Below, in pieces: positions 28,207 to 36,942 of a stretch of DNA of 64,000 nt (position 1 is its first letter; each line of letters starts with the position of its first letter). Both the position numbers and the translations under genes were made by a program. The stretch is from Pseudoalteromonas sp. MMG010 (lineage in GTDB: Bacteria > Pseudomonadota > Gammaproteobacteria > Enterobacterales > Alteromonadaceae). The notes under the pieces are model-generated. The model saw only the letters and a program-made list of their open reading frames with translations, had not been told where the DNA came from and did no database searches. The DNA lies in contig NZ_JAGJEG010000001.1 of the NCBI RefSeq assembly GCF_018100905.1, positions 434,001 through 498,000 of the forward strand, in the 5' to 3' direction.

Positions 28207-29459
28207 GTATAAAAGACCCCAGAGCATGGTATAAAGGCTGGATAAGCTTTTGGGTAAAAGATACCGGTGTTGCTAGCTACTTTATCCCCGCGTTATTTGC
28301 TAGCTTGCTGTCACCTTTACTGGTTGCCCTCGATCCAATCGCACTTAATATGGCGACACTATTTTCCATTGTGTGCATGTACAGCGCGTTGGCACAACAA
28401 AGTATTAAAATGCAAGCAACAGAATGGCAAAGCCTCGTTGTTGGTTACCAAGAGCATGTAATGCAACAAGGAAAAATCATACTACTGCTTATCAACATAC
28501 TGATGATGTGTAATATTTTATTTATACAAAACGTACACTTAGCAGCCACTCTTGGTATGGCCAATGCATTAGGAATAAGCTTGTGGTTTTTATGTAGAGT
28601 GTATTCGCATTTATTTACTACCGCCTGCTACATCACGTTCACTCTGGCTATTTTGCTGATTATAGTGTGTGAACAAACGCCATTATTTTTTGCTCCAACC
28701 GGTTTTGTTATATGCTTAACCTTACTACTTTTTAATAAAAAGTTAGGCTTAGCTTATGCATTTAAGCATGATGCTTTAGCGAATTACCTTAATGGGGTGC
28801 AATCAGGTTGGTCGCCACTGCCAGATAAACTCCCACTGACCAACCTCGCCCACTTAAATAAATTCCTTTTTCCGTTAAGTTATTTTGTTGGTCCAGCTTT
28901 ATCGCAATACCTTATTTTATTACTTTTTATCAGTGCTGCTGCGCTCGGCGTAAACCAATTTTACGATGTTTCAGAGCACGCTTTATTTATACTTTGTAAT
29001 ATCATTTTGGCGCTGTTTATGTTTTTTCACTGGAGTAAAGCCCAGCGCACTAAATCATGGGAATTACTGTATACCTTACCCATTTACAACAGTATTGCTC
29101 AAGCTAAGTTAGCACTGGCTTATAGCACCTATAAAGTCACAATATTATTAGCCGTGCTCTGTTTTGTATTTTGTTTATTAATAAATTCAGAGCCAGCGTG
29201 GCAGTGGCTACTTGCATTAAAGTTTAGCCTTGTTATCAGCGCAGGTGTGTTAGCAAGCTTTGTGATTGCAAACTTAAGCAAAAACAGTAATGTAATTGGT
29301 ATATATTTATGCCTTTGGTATGGTGCTCAAATGGCTATAACCGTGAAGGTCGTTGAAGCGAAGAGTGAGAGTACGACGTTATTGTTCAGTGTTGTTTATC
29401 TATTAGTAACTTTACTACTTCATCGCTACACTATTGCGTTTGTAAACACTAAACACTAA
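28203..29459 (+). CDS. ABC transporter membrane subunit in gntR operon
   Basis: Polytopic membrane protein of 418 aa with about ten to twelve hydrophobic segments and no recognised enzymatic motif. Its start overlaps the ATPase gene stop by four bases, so by context it is the permease of that ATPase. The sequence itself was not assigned to a named family. Confidence 0.65.
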   Translation: MSIKDPRAWYKGWISFWVKDTGVASYFIPALFASLLSPLLVALDPIALNMATLFSIVCMYSALAQQSIKMQATEWQSLVVGYQEHVMQQGKIILLLINILMMCNILFIQNVHLAATLGMANALGISLWFLCRVYSHLFTTACYITFTLAILLIIVCEQTPLFFAPTGFVICLTLLLFNKKLGLAYAFKHDALANYLNGVQSGWSPLPDKLPLTNLAHLNKFLFPLSYFVGPALSQYLILLLFISAAALGVNQFYDVSEHALFILCNIILALFMFFHWSKAQRTKSWELLYTLPIYNSIAQAKLALAYSTYKVTILLAVLCFVFCLLINSEPAWQWLLALKFSLVISAGVLASFVIANLSKNSNVIGIYLCLWYGAQMAITVKVVEAKSESTTLLFSVVYLLVTLLLHRYTIAFVNTKH

Positions 29460-29464
29460 TCAAT

Positions 29465-29500
29465 ATTTAACCTTAAATTAGCTTTAATTTAAGGTTAAAT
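29465..29500. terminator. Bidirectional terminator overlapping a stop codon
   Basis: A 16-base perfect stem (29465-29480 with 29485-29500) and a GCTT loop lies just after the permease stop; the stop codon of the convergent lipoprotein gene (29495-29497) is inside the right arm. Confidence 0.8.
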
Positions 29501-30454
29501 CTCTTTTGACAGCCAGGCCATTACATTTAATAAAAACAGTTCATTTTGGTCTGCACCAGGCGATGTTAAACCAAACTTATCACCGGTTTTAACCTCTACT
29601 TGAGACGAAAACATCATCCCTTCGGAAAATACCGCAACCCGCCCCTTACCTATTTTTAGGATTGCCCCTTGGCTCCAGCCTTTCATAGAGACCCTGGGTG
29701 TTTGGCTATTAATTTTAAACGGGATTGTGGGTATAACAGATACAGCCTCATCGCCTAAAGTTAACAGCGAAATCGCCTTTGCTGGCGGTTTAAATGCAGA
29801 ACCACCAAATGTACGAACATGATCGACATAATTTGACCTATTCCGGCGCAATACTGGCCATGAAAGTGATGGAGCAAAGCGGGCTGGGTTTTTAATATCA
29901 TTTGGCTTTGTTATAACATGAGCAGTCAGCGTTTTATTATTAAGATTAAACTGTGCATTGGCTACATGGCCATTGCTAAACTCAAAACCAAATTCATCAC
30001 TTAAATTTTTAATAAACCGTGGGAAAGGCGCATGATCGGCCACCAAAAAAAGTGAGCCTCCGTGTAATACCCACTGTTTTATTGCTGCCACTTCTTTAGC
30101 GCTTAATGCGTTGTTATAGGGGGGCTGCCAGTCGTGCCTATTTTTATCAAGTGCATTTGCAATGACTAAAATGTCCGCTTTATTTAGCTGGGCTTCGTTG
30201 ATCGTCGCATTGCTTTTTTGTACGTTGTAACCATCACTAACCAATACATCATAAAATGGTTTATATCGGCCAGATAACGTTAAAAAGTTATGATGTTTTT
30301 CATCAATAAGCACCACCGGAGCGTTATTTAATGAAAACCGACTGTGTTTATTTTGGGGGATAAAATCAGGATCAGCAATCTGTTTATTGTCAGTACACGC
30401 AAGCAAGATGATACTTAAAAAACAAACTACATTAATTAAAAAGATAGACTTCAT
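29495..30454 (-). CDS. Lipoprotein with GATase-like/DUF4350-like domain
   Basis: Predicted lipoprotein of 319 aa. The start at 30454 is chosen because TAGGAT lies just upstream and because it gives a clean signal peptide with lipobox LLAC; the longer frame to 30604 would put about 50 odd residues before it. The domain (PVVLIDEKHHNFLTLSG ... YKPFYDVLVSDGYNV ... GGSLFLVADHAPFPR ... FSEGMMFS) looks like a flavodoxin-like, class I glutamine amidotransferase-like fold related to DUF4350. No catalytic cysteine triad was seen, so it may bind rather than cleave. Role unknown. Confidence 0.65.
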   Translation of the reverse strand: MKSIFLINVVCFLSIILLACTDNKQIADPDFIPQNKHSRFSLNNAPVVLIDEKHHNFLTLSGRYKPFYDVLVSDGYNVQKSNATINEAQLNKADILVIANALDKNRHDWQPPYNNALSAKEVAAIKQWVLHGGSLFLVADHAPFPRFIKNLSDEFGFEFSNGHVANAQFNLNNKTLTAHVITKPNDIKNPARFAPSLSWPVLRRNRSNYVDHVRTFGGSAFKPPAKAISLLTLGDEAVSVIPTIPFKINSQTPRVSMKGWSQGAILKIGKGRVAVFSEGMMFSSQVEVKTGDKFGLTSPGADQNELFLLNVMAWLSKEI

Positions 30455-30709
30455 CGATATCCTATATTTCATTTTTATAACGCGGCGCGATGCAAAAAAT
30501 AGTGTCCGTATAGATGTGCAGTAATGACACTCATTTAATTTTAAAAATGAAATACCACGCCCTGTTAATACGAGATTTGCCCATAACAAGTAAAGAAACG
30601 TCAAGCTAGGTAAAACAAAGTAAAGCTAATCCTCGGTAAAACAATACTCAGTTTATGTTCATTTTAAAAGCCTAGTATCGAACATGTACTATCACTTATT
30701 AAGGTAAAT

Positions 30710-31138
30710 ATGATGAAACTTAAATTCGCAATTCCAACAATACTTGTATCTCTTTTGTCAGCACAAATGGCGTTTGCAAATGCTTATCATGATAAACCAA
30801 ACAAAGGTGTCACCCATAAGCAGCAAGTAAAGGCAAAAGTAAGCCCAAATGTAGTGGTAAAAGTAAATAAGAAGCACACACTGCCTGCTGCCACGGTTGT
30901 TAAATACAACGGTAATAAATTTAATGTAGTTGATGGCATTTTCTACATGATAAAAAATGCTAAATACATAATGACTCCCCCACCACAAGGGTTAAACATT
31001 AAAGTATTACCGAAAAATGCAAAGCTAGTTTCTTATAATAAGCAAAACTACTACCAGTATAAAAATGTGTATTATGTGAAAACCCATAATGGTTATCAGG
31101 TAGTCAAAGCGCCAGCAAAAAAGGCGGCTAGAATATAA
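30710..31138 (+). CDS. Secreted small protein with DUF6515-like domain
   Basis: Exported 142-aa basic protein: signal peptide about 1-23, a lysine-rich spacer, then a domain with FNVVDGIFYMI, YIMTPPPQGLNIKVLP, YYQYKNVYYVKT and YQVVKAP. The order of motifs matches the C-terminal domain of the protein at 10575-11288, so the two are paralogues; this one lacks the long KAKKI repeat. Function unknown. Shine-Dalgarno AAGG upstream. Confidence 0.6.
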   Translation: MMKLKFAIPTILVSLLSAQMAFANAYHDKPNKGVTHKQQVKAKVSPNVVVKVNKKHTLPAATVVKYNGNKFNVVDGIFYMIKNAKYIMTPPPQGLNIKVLPKNAKLVSYNKQNYYQYKNVYYVKTHNGYQVVKAPAKKAARI

Positions 31139-31176
31139 ACAAAACTCTTCGCTTTTAATTAAAATATTATTGATGT

Positions 31177-31206
31177 AAAACCTAATCGCTAACGCGATTA
31201 GGTTTT
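31177..31206. terminator. Bidirectional Rho-independent terminator at arsJ end
   Basis: AAAACCTAATCGC (31177-31189), TAAC loop, GCGATTAGGTTTT (31194-31206): a perfect 13-base stem. It overlaps the 3' end of the convergent arsJ gene, so the last arsJ codons are part of the stem. Confidence 0.85.
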
Positions 31207-32408
31207 AGCTGTAGCGATAAAATCGCAGCGATCGCCACAAACACACTCGAAATACATAAACAAGCGACTAAGCCATAAGCTTGATAAACCCAACCAGAGA
31301 GTATTGTGCCAATTAAGCGCCCCATTGCATTGGCCATATAATAAAAACCAACATCTAAAGATACGCCATCATTGCCTGCATAGCTGACGATTAAATAGCT
31401 GTGTAATGATGAGTTTATAGCAAAAACAGCACCAAAAATAAGTAACCCTATAATAATGCTAGCTTGAATATAAAAATTAAAATATACAGCCAGCGCTATC
31501 AATACAGGAATAAAGGTTAGATAACTTGCCCATATTGCAGCGGTGTTCCCTTGTGGTACACGCCCTTGGTGTTTCCCTGTTATAAAAGGTGCAAACGATT
31601 GCACAATACCATAACCAACCACCCAACTAGCCATAAAGCCACCAACCCACCAATGATCCCAATTAAAAGTGGCGGCTAAAAATACCGGTAAGGCAACCAC
31701 AAACCACACATCACGCGCGCCAAATAAAAACATACGCGCTGCGGATAACACATTTATGTTATGACTTTTCGAAAAAATATCATTAAATTTGGGCTTTGCA
31801 GATGCCTTACCTAAATCATTTTTTAATGCGATTAAGCTAATCACCCATACCACACTCAACATGCTCGCCATTAAAATGATTGCACCTTTAAAAGAGAGTA
31901 AAGTAAGTAACAATCCTCCCATAAAAAAGCCAACGCCTTTAAGGGCATTTTTAGAGCCGGTTAAAATGGCAATCCATTGGTATAATTTCCCTTGGGCATT
32001 GCCTGGGACTAATAATTTAATAGCGCTTTTTGCACTCATTTTATTTAAATCTTTGGCAATACCCGACAATGCTTGTGCCATCATAACGTACAGCATAGAT
32101 AGCATATCGGCAGGTATTGCTAACATGCTAAGTGCGACTATTTGCAGCGCTAAACCTATATTCATAGTTTTATTAAGGCCCAATCGAGCCCCTAACCAAC
32201 CACCGACAAGGTTCGTTATTACCCCAAATATTTCATAAAATAAAAACAACATAGCAATTTTAATGGGGCTGTAACCTAATTGATGAAAATACAAAACCAC
32301 CAGCATACGAAGCGCGCCGTCGGTTAAAGTAAATGCCCAATAATTAGTGGTTATCATTAAATACTGTTTTATTTGTGGTGATAACTCGCTTAGCGATAAC
32401 AAGCCCAT
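31182..32408 (-). CDS. arsJ: ArsJ organoarsenical efflux permease (MFS)
   Basis: Inner-membrane MFS protein of 408 aa that exports 1-arseno-3-phosphoglycerate, the labile ester made by GAPDH from arsenate. Recognised by its family start (SPQIKQYLMITTNYWAFTLTDGALRMLVVLYF) and by its partner, the GAPDH gene six bases upstream; together they give resistance to arsenate without reduction. It is the last gene of the ars operon and ends inside a bidirectional terminator. Confidence 0.9.
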   Translation of the reverse strand: MGLLSLSELSPQIKQYLMITTNYWAFTLTDGALRMLVVLYFHQLGYSPIKIAMLFLFYEIFGVITNLVGGWLGARLGLNKTMNIGLALQIVALSMLAIPADMLSMLYVMMAQALSGIAKDLNKMSAKSAIKLLVPGNAQGKLYQWIAILTGSKNALKGVGFFMGGLLLTLLSFKGAIILMASMLSVVWVISLIALKNDLGKASAKPKFNDIFSKSHNINVLSAARMFLFGARDVWFVVALPVFLAATFNWDHWWVGGFMASWVVGYGIVQSFAPFITGKHQGRVPQGNTAAIWASYLTFIPVLIALAVYFNFYIQASIIIGLLIFGAVFAINSSLHSYLIVSYAGNDGVSLDVGFYYMANAMGRLIGTILSGWVYQAYGLVACLCISSVFVAIAAILSLQLKPNRVSD

Positions 32409-32414
32409 TTTTTG

Positions 32415-33425
32415 CTATTCCTTATCAGCCAAACCAACCATACGTGCCAACTCTGCGGTTCTATTTGCATAACCCCACTCGTTGTCGTACCACACATATA
32501 ATTTCACTTGAGTGTCGTTCACCACCATTGTTGACAGCGCATCAATAATACTTGAGCGCGGATCGGTTTTGTAATCTATCGATACCAATGGACGCTCTTC
32601 AAAGCCCATAATCCCGTTTAATTCGTTAGCTGCGGCCTCTTTTAATAACTGATTAACTTCATCTACCGTGGTACTGCGGGCTAACTCAAACACACAATCG
32701 GTTAAAGACGCATTCGCTAAAGGCACTCGGATTGCGTGGCCATTTAACTTCCCTTTAAGCTCAGGAAATATATGGGTAATCGCAGTAGCCGATCCTGTGG
32801 TTGTTGGAATTAAACTCATACCGCAAGCACGAGCTCGACGTAAGTCTTTATGGGGGGCATCAAGTATCGTTTGCGTATTAGTAATATCGTGAATGGTGGT
32901 CATTGAGCCATGTTTAATCCCTATTTTTTCATGCATCACTTTAACCACTGGCGCTAAACAGTTCGTGGTACACGACGCAGCTGTCACAATAGGGTGAATT
33001 GCTTTATCGTAATGTGTTTCGTTCACCCCCATTACAACATTTAACACCCCCTCTTCTTTTACTGGCGCAGTGACTACGACACGCTTAACACCTTGCTTTA
33101 AATAGCTTTGTAATAACGCTTTCGTTTTTATTTTACCCGAAGCTTCTATTACAACATCGCACTGCGACCAATCAGTATCTTCAGTCGCCACATTCTGACT
33201 ACAAGGTATAACTTTGCCATTAATAACAATTGCATTATCTTGATGAGTCGCTTGGTGATGCCAACGCCCATGTACTGAGTCAAATGTTAATAGGTGAGCT
33301 AAGGTTTCTGCGTTCCCTGCAGGGTCATTAATATGAACGATTTCAATATCGCTCCAATCATACGCTGCACGCATAGATAAACGACCCATACGACCAAAAC
33401 CATTAATGCCTATTTTAATTGTCAT
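32415..33425 (-). CDS. ArsJ-associated glyceraldehyde-3-phosphate dehydrogenase
   Basis: Cytoplasmic enzyme of 336 aa making 1-arseno-3-phosphoglycerate from glyceraldehyde 3-phosphate and arsenate, feeding ArsJ. The NAD-binding start ([10 protein letters not shown]) and catalytic SCTTNC (Cys152) are intact, with His further on in the usual block. It differs from housekeeping GAPDH by context: it sits in an ars operon directly before arsJ. The gap to the phosphatase gene is 26 bases. Confidence 0.92.
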   Translation of the reverse strand: MTIKIGINGFGRMGRLSMRAAYDWSDIEIVHINDPAGNAETLAHLLTFDSVHGRWHHQATHQDNAIVINGKVIPCSQNVATEDTDWSQCDVVIEASGKIKTKALLQSYLKQGVKRVVVTAPVKEEGVLNVVMGVNETHYDKAIHPIVTAASCTTNCLAPVVKVMHEKIGIKHGSMTTIHDITNTQTILDAPHKDLRRARACGMSLIPTTTGSATAITHIFPELKGKLNGHAIRVPLANASLTDCVFELARSTTVDEVNQLLKEAAANELNGIMGFEERPLVSIDYKTDPRSSIIDALSTMVVNDTQVKLYVWYDNEWGYANRTAELARMVGLADKE

Positions 33426-33451
33426 TGTTCAATTCCTTCAAAGTTAATACA

Positions 33452-33940
33452 TTAATAATTATCAAAATAGCTGCGCTGCAGCGAGTTAATAAGCGCTTTT
33501 GGGCGAACTTGTTGAACTAATTTAAGTGCCTGCGCTTTAGTATAACCAAGTTCAAGTAATATCAATCCGATCACCAAACCCGTTCGCCCTGTTCCACCTT
33601 TACAATGCACGGCTGCGCTTCCTTGGTTTTTTAACAATTGAAAAATTTCGCTTTTATGTATGCGCCAACGTTCTTCAAATACTTGGCTGGGGCCTTCGTC
33701 ATCCACAATAGGTAATTGCAGCCACGTCATGTTTTTTACCAATACATATTCTTGCAGCTGTGCAACGTTATGAGTTGTAAGCTCTTCATCGTCAAGTAAA
33801 GTGATCACCATATTTACCCCAGCCTCTTTAAGCTGAGTTACAGAGTCAGATAAATTTACACCTTTAGTACCTGGGCAGGGAGTGAAAATTAATTTTCCCC
33901 CGTCATTTAATGTTAATGTGTCAAAAGGGTGATAAGCCAT
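33452..33940 (-). CDS. Dual-specificity/tyrosine-type phosphatase in ars operon
   Basis: Cysteine phosphatase of 162 aa with the P-loop HCKGGTGRTG (Cys113, Arg119) and an upstream general-acid aspartate in the VDDEGP loop. Such phosphatases are found in ars operons with ArsJ and GAPDH; their role is not settled and may involve arsenate or a phosphorylated intermediate. It follows the acr3 remnant and precedes GAPDH. Confidence 0.82.
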   Translation of the reverse strand: MAYHPFDTLTLNDGGKLIFTPCPGTKGVNLSDSVTQLKEAGVNMVITLLDDEELTTHNVAQLQEYVLVKNMTWLQLPIVDDEGPSQVFEERWRIHKSEIFQLLKNQGSAAVHCKGGTGRTGLVIGLILLELGYTKAQALKLVQQVRPKALINSLQRSYFDNY

Positions 33941-33959
33941 TATTCATTCCTTATTTAAA

Positions 33960-34132
33960 TCAATGTTGAGTGCGATTAGTAACTGCAACGAAAAGCAACA
34001 TAATAGGTACTTCAGCTAACCCCCCACTGCCGTAACCAATGCCGCACCTGAATGTAATCAAAATAATGTAATAACCACAGCAACAGCCAATTAATGTTAA
34101 GAGTCAGTTTTTGGATTATTTCCTGCATTCAT
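33960..34132 (-). pseudogene. acr3: Remnant of arsenite efflux pump gene acr3
   Basis: The 205-base gap between the arsC-arsR gene and the phosphatase codes for recognisable pieces of ACR3. Reading the minus strand, an ATG at 34132 opens 11 codons to a stop; then from about 34087 the frame gives AVAVVITLF, a TGA where glycine is expected, LHSGAALVTAV, and after a +1 shift in the G run at 34020-34025, GLAEVPIMLLFVAVTNRTQH and a stop at 33960-33962. These match the last helix and C-terminus of bacterial ACR3. The middle of the gene (some 300 codons) is missing. Internal deletion plus later point mutations is the simplest reading. Confidence 0.7.
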
Positions 34133-34145
34133 AATTAAGAGAAAT

Positions 34146-34925
34146 CTATTTGCACACGCTGTTTTTTGCAGGGCGATTTTGCATTACTTTTAAACGCGCT
34201 AGCTCTTCGGTGATCAGCGCAATATTGTTTTCTGTTGTTTGTGCCAATACACCTTTGGCCCATAAAGGCAATTCTGGGTTTATCCGATAAAACACCCATT
34301 GCCCACTTTTACGGGCACTAATAATATTATTTTTTTTAAGCACCGATAAGTTACGCGACACCTTCGGCTGACTTTGTTCATCTAGCGCTTGCATTAATTC
34401 GCATACACACAGCTCCCCATGATAATGCGTTAACATTAATGTTTTTAAACGAATATCATCAGTTAAGCTTTTATAAAAATTGATAACATTTAAATCAGCG
34501 GGAGGAGGCGTAATTAATTTTTTGCTTTCGACTAATAAAAACATTGATATACGGTTATCAAGTTCGTTTAATGTCGCAAAAAAGGGGTCATTCCCTTGGC
34601 GTGATTTAGGATCTGGGAAATCCCACGCTAACTGCTTTTTAGCACCAGGGTAACTGCGGCACTCATCGCCCGCTTTATTACATAAGGTAATGACATAATC
34701 AAATACGTCACCTGCATATACCTCAATTCCCTTAGCCGTTAAGTTTTGACAATTAATACCTTGCTTATTTAATGCTGTTAACGCTCTGCTATCAACGTTT
34801 TCTGGCGTAGTTCCTGCACTATAAACAGTAAATATATCTCCTGCTTTATGGCGCAGTAAAGCTTCGGCCATTTGCGAGCGTGCAGAATTACCTGTACATA
34901 AAAAAAGGACTTTTTGTTTATTCAT
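34146..34925 (-). CDS. ArsC arsenate reductase fused to ArsR repressor
   Basis: Fusion protein of 259 aa, first gene of the ars operon. Residues 1 to about 135 are a low-molecular-weight phosphatase-type arsenate reductase: P-loop CTGNSARS (Cys10, Arg16) and the resolving pair Cys82 and Cys89, at the spacing of thioredoxin-coupled ArsC. Residues about 145-259 are an ArsR winged helix with the metalloid-binding ELCVCEL (Cys173, Cys175) and the recognition helix SQPKVSRNLSVLKK. It should reduce arsenate to arsenite and derepress the operon on binding arsenite. Catalytic and sensing cysteines all look intact. Confidence 0.9.
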   Translation of the reverse strand: MNKQKVLFLCTGNSARSQMAEALLRHKAGDIFTVYSAGTTPENVDSRALTALNKQGINCQNLTAKGIEVYAGDVFDYVITLCNKAGDECRSYPGAKKQLAWDFPDPKSRQGNDPFFATLNELDNRISMFLLVESKKLITPPPADLNVINFYKSLTDDIRLKTLMLTHYHGELCVCELMQALDEQSQPKVSRNLSVLKKNNIISARKSGQWVFYRINPELPLWAKGVLAQTTENNIALITEELARLKVMQNRPAKNSVCK

Positions 34926-35130
34926 TTATAAGCTCACATAACCAATCTTGCATATACGAAATATTATATATACAAAAAGTCATATGTAAAGATAAGCTTT
35001 ATTACCGTTTTATTAAAAGATCCCTCAGATTCATTTGAAAAATAAGTAAAAGTGAATTATTTAGTGCAGTAATAAAGTAAAAATATCGTATTAATTTTTT
35101 GAAAGACTCATTAAATTAACCACCAATGCG

Positions 35131-35640
35131 TTATATCTCAATATTTGTTTCGGCTAACAAAATACTGGCTATATTTTTAAAAATAGCTTCATTAGCAATC
35201 ACCCAACGCCCATCTTCTTTAATAAACGTCCAAGGAAATGCTGTATATGTAACCGTATTAATATTGCCGCTTTCAATTACTTTATATTGTAAGGAAATAA
35301 CAGCCGTTAGCTGTTGTGGGTTTTCAGTGATATTACTTATCACATTTGCATCATCTAAAGTAAGCTGTATCCGCCTGCAACCTTCATTAAATATTTTTGA
35401 AAATACAGCTGTATTGGTAAAGCTTTTATTAATCGCGTTATTTAAATCGCTGGTAAAATTATGATAAAACTCGGTATGTTCACAATGATTAAAAGCGTGT
35501 AAGCTTTTACTGATAACGAATACAACAGTATTGGTGATTTTAACTTTTTTTAAATTATCTTCAGGTGGGGCAACTTTAGAGCAGCCGCCCAAAATAAAAC
35601 ATATAATGACTATACTTTTTGCGGTAATCCATTTCATCAT
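35131..35640 (-). CDS. Lipoprotein, function unknown (169 aa)
   Basis: Signal peptide with lipobox LGGC (Cys near 20), then a mature domain of about 150 residues rich in beta strands, with two cysteines (CEHTEF, EGCRR) that could form a disulfide. The family was not recognised. It follows the GGDEF gene by 30 bases on the same strand and may be cotranscribed with it. Confidence 0.55.
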   Translation of the reverse strand: MMKWITAKSIVIICFILGGCSKVAPPEDNLKKVKITNTVVFVISKSLHAFNHCEHTEFYHNFTSDLNNAINKSFTNTAVFSKIFNEGCRRIQLTLDDANVISNITENPQQLTAVISLQYKVIESGNINTVTYTAFPWTFIKEDGRWVIANEAIFKNIASILLAETNIEI

Positions 35641-35670
35641 TCTTCCTTAAACTAATGAACGTTTTAATTA

Positions 35671-36678
35671 TTACTGATTAATACAAGACTTAAATACAAC
35701 CTTATTCCGACCGTTATTTTTGGCTAAATACAGTCGCTCATCGCACTCTTTTAACCACTCTTTCCAATTGGAGAAATGTGTTAACTCGCAGATACCAATA
35801 CTCACGGTCACAGTATGCGTGTCGATCATAGGTTTATTTTGTACTTCTACGCGTATTTTTTCTGCAACCATCAATGCGTCATGGGCACTTTTTTCGGGCA
35901 GTAAAATTAAAAACTCTTCCCCACCTAAACGAAATAACATATCGGCTTCACCGCTATGACTTTTCATTATTTTGGCTACAGATTTAAGTACTTTATCACC
36001 TTCATCATGGCCAAATTGATCATTCACTCGCTTAAAATGATCTAAGTCGACCATTAAAATACAAGCGTTATTATCCTCATTTTGATATTCATCGATGGCA
36101 TTTCTTAAGCTTTCTCCTAACAATAATCGGTTATTTAAGCCCGTTAATACATCGGTAGTCGACAACCTATGCAACTTAAAATGCTGGCTATAAATCTCCC
36201 TCAGTGTAAACAGAGCAAAAATACTAATTGCAATGAGGACCGCATAAAAACGAGCAGAAACATCTGTATCAAGATAATGCCACCCTACAGGAAGCATAAA
36301 TAACAAATAAAATAAGTTAACTCGTTTAGCAAAATGTAAAGGCAACACAAAATAACAAGTTAATACGGCAGGATAAGACCAAAAAGAAGCGACCACTCCC
36401 CATTCATGTAATGCAACTAAGGAGCTTCCCATCAAAAGGGGAGTAATCACGAATAAATTTAGAGACAGTTTATACACCCCCTTAAAACAAATATAAGCGT
36501 TATAAGCACAAAACAATGTAATAATTAGGCCTAAAATACCGACCCCATTTCGGGTTGCATAAAAGTCATAAATTGTAAAAGGTGCAATAGCCAATACACT
36601 CAGCATTGCAACATTACGTGTAGAACGTAATAAAAATTTAGGATTATCTGGGATAGCTTTCGATTTATTATTTTCCAT
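35671..36678 (-). CDS. Membrane diguanylate cyclase (GGDEF)
   Basis: Makes cyclic di-GMP from two GTP. The 335-aa protein has about six membrane helices in residues 18-165 and a C-terminal GGDEF domain with active-site motif RLGGEEF and nucleotide-binding LTGLNNR and DLDHFKRVND. The residues where an inhibitory RxxD site would be are GEAD, so product inhibition at that site is probably absent. The membrane part has no recognised named sensor domain. Confidence 0.88.
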   Translation of the reverse strand: MENNKSKAIPDNPKFLLRSTRNVAMLSVLAIAPFTIYDFYATRNGVGILGLIITLFCAYNAYICFKGVYKLSLNLFVITPLLMGSSLVALHEWGVVASFWSYPAVLTCYFVLPLHFAKRVNLFYLLFMLPVGWHYLDTDVSARFYAVLIAISIFALFTLREIYSQHFKLHRLSTTDVLTGLNNRLLLGESLRNAIDEYQNEDNNACILMVDLDHFKRVNDQFGHDEGDKVLKSVAKIMKSHSGEADMLFRLGGEEFLILLPEKSAHDALMVAEKIRVEVQNKPMIDTHTVTVSIGICELTHFSNWKEWLKECDERLYLAKNNGRNKVVFKSCINQ

Positions 36679-36742
36679 GCATATCTGCTCTATTTAATCG
36701 TGTTACTAATATGAAATAGCCATGTATCTATTTTATATTCCC

Positions 36743-36778
36743 ATTAAAAGCCCTGTTATCTTATAAAGCGCTTTTAAT
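36743..36778 (-). terminator. Possible terminator hairpin
   Basis: ATTAAAAGC (36743-36751) pairs with GCTTTTAAT (36770-36778) across an 18-base loop. It lies between the unknown two-gene unit and the GGDEF gene. The T run is short, so the call is weak. Confidence 0.35.
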
Positions 36779-36942
36779 ATACCTGTACTTAAAACCTCTT
36801 TAGGGCATTGTTTATAGTCAACCTCACGACACTTATAATTACGCTTGTTGTGATTAAATCTGGTTGCGTTTATCACGTCACGACCGCTTTGTTAATAAAC
36901 GCATATATCTACGCTACAAAACACAACCAGCATCGTTACCTA

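Noticed and set aside
30455..30604. Longer N-terminus of the lipoprotein at 29495
   Set aside because: The extension would place about 50 residues before a clean lipoprotein signal peptide, and the Shine-Dalgarno fits the ATG at 30454.
31789..32238. 149-codon plus-strand frame
   Set aside because: Antisense shadow of arsJ with no recognisable domain.
36864..36903. Inverted repeat TGCGTTTAT...ATAAACGCA
   Set aside because: Nine-base arms around a 22-base loop with no T tract or gene context; could be a chance symmetry.
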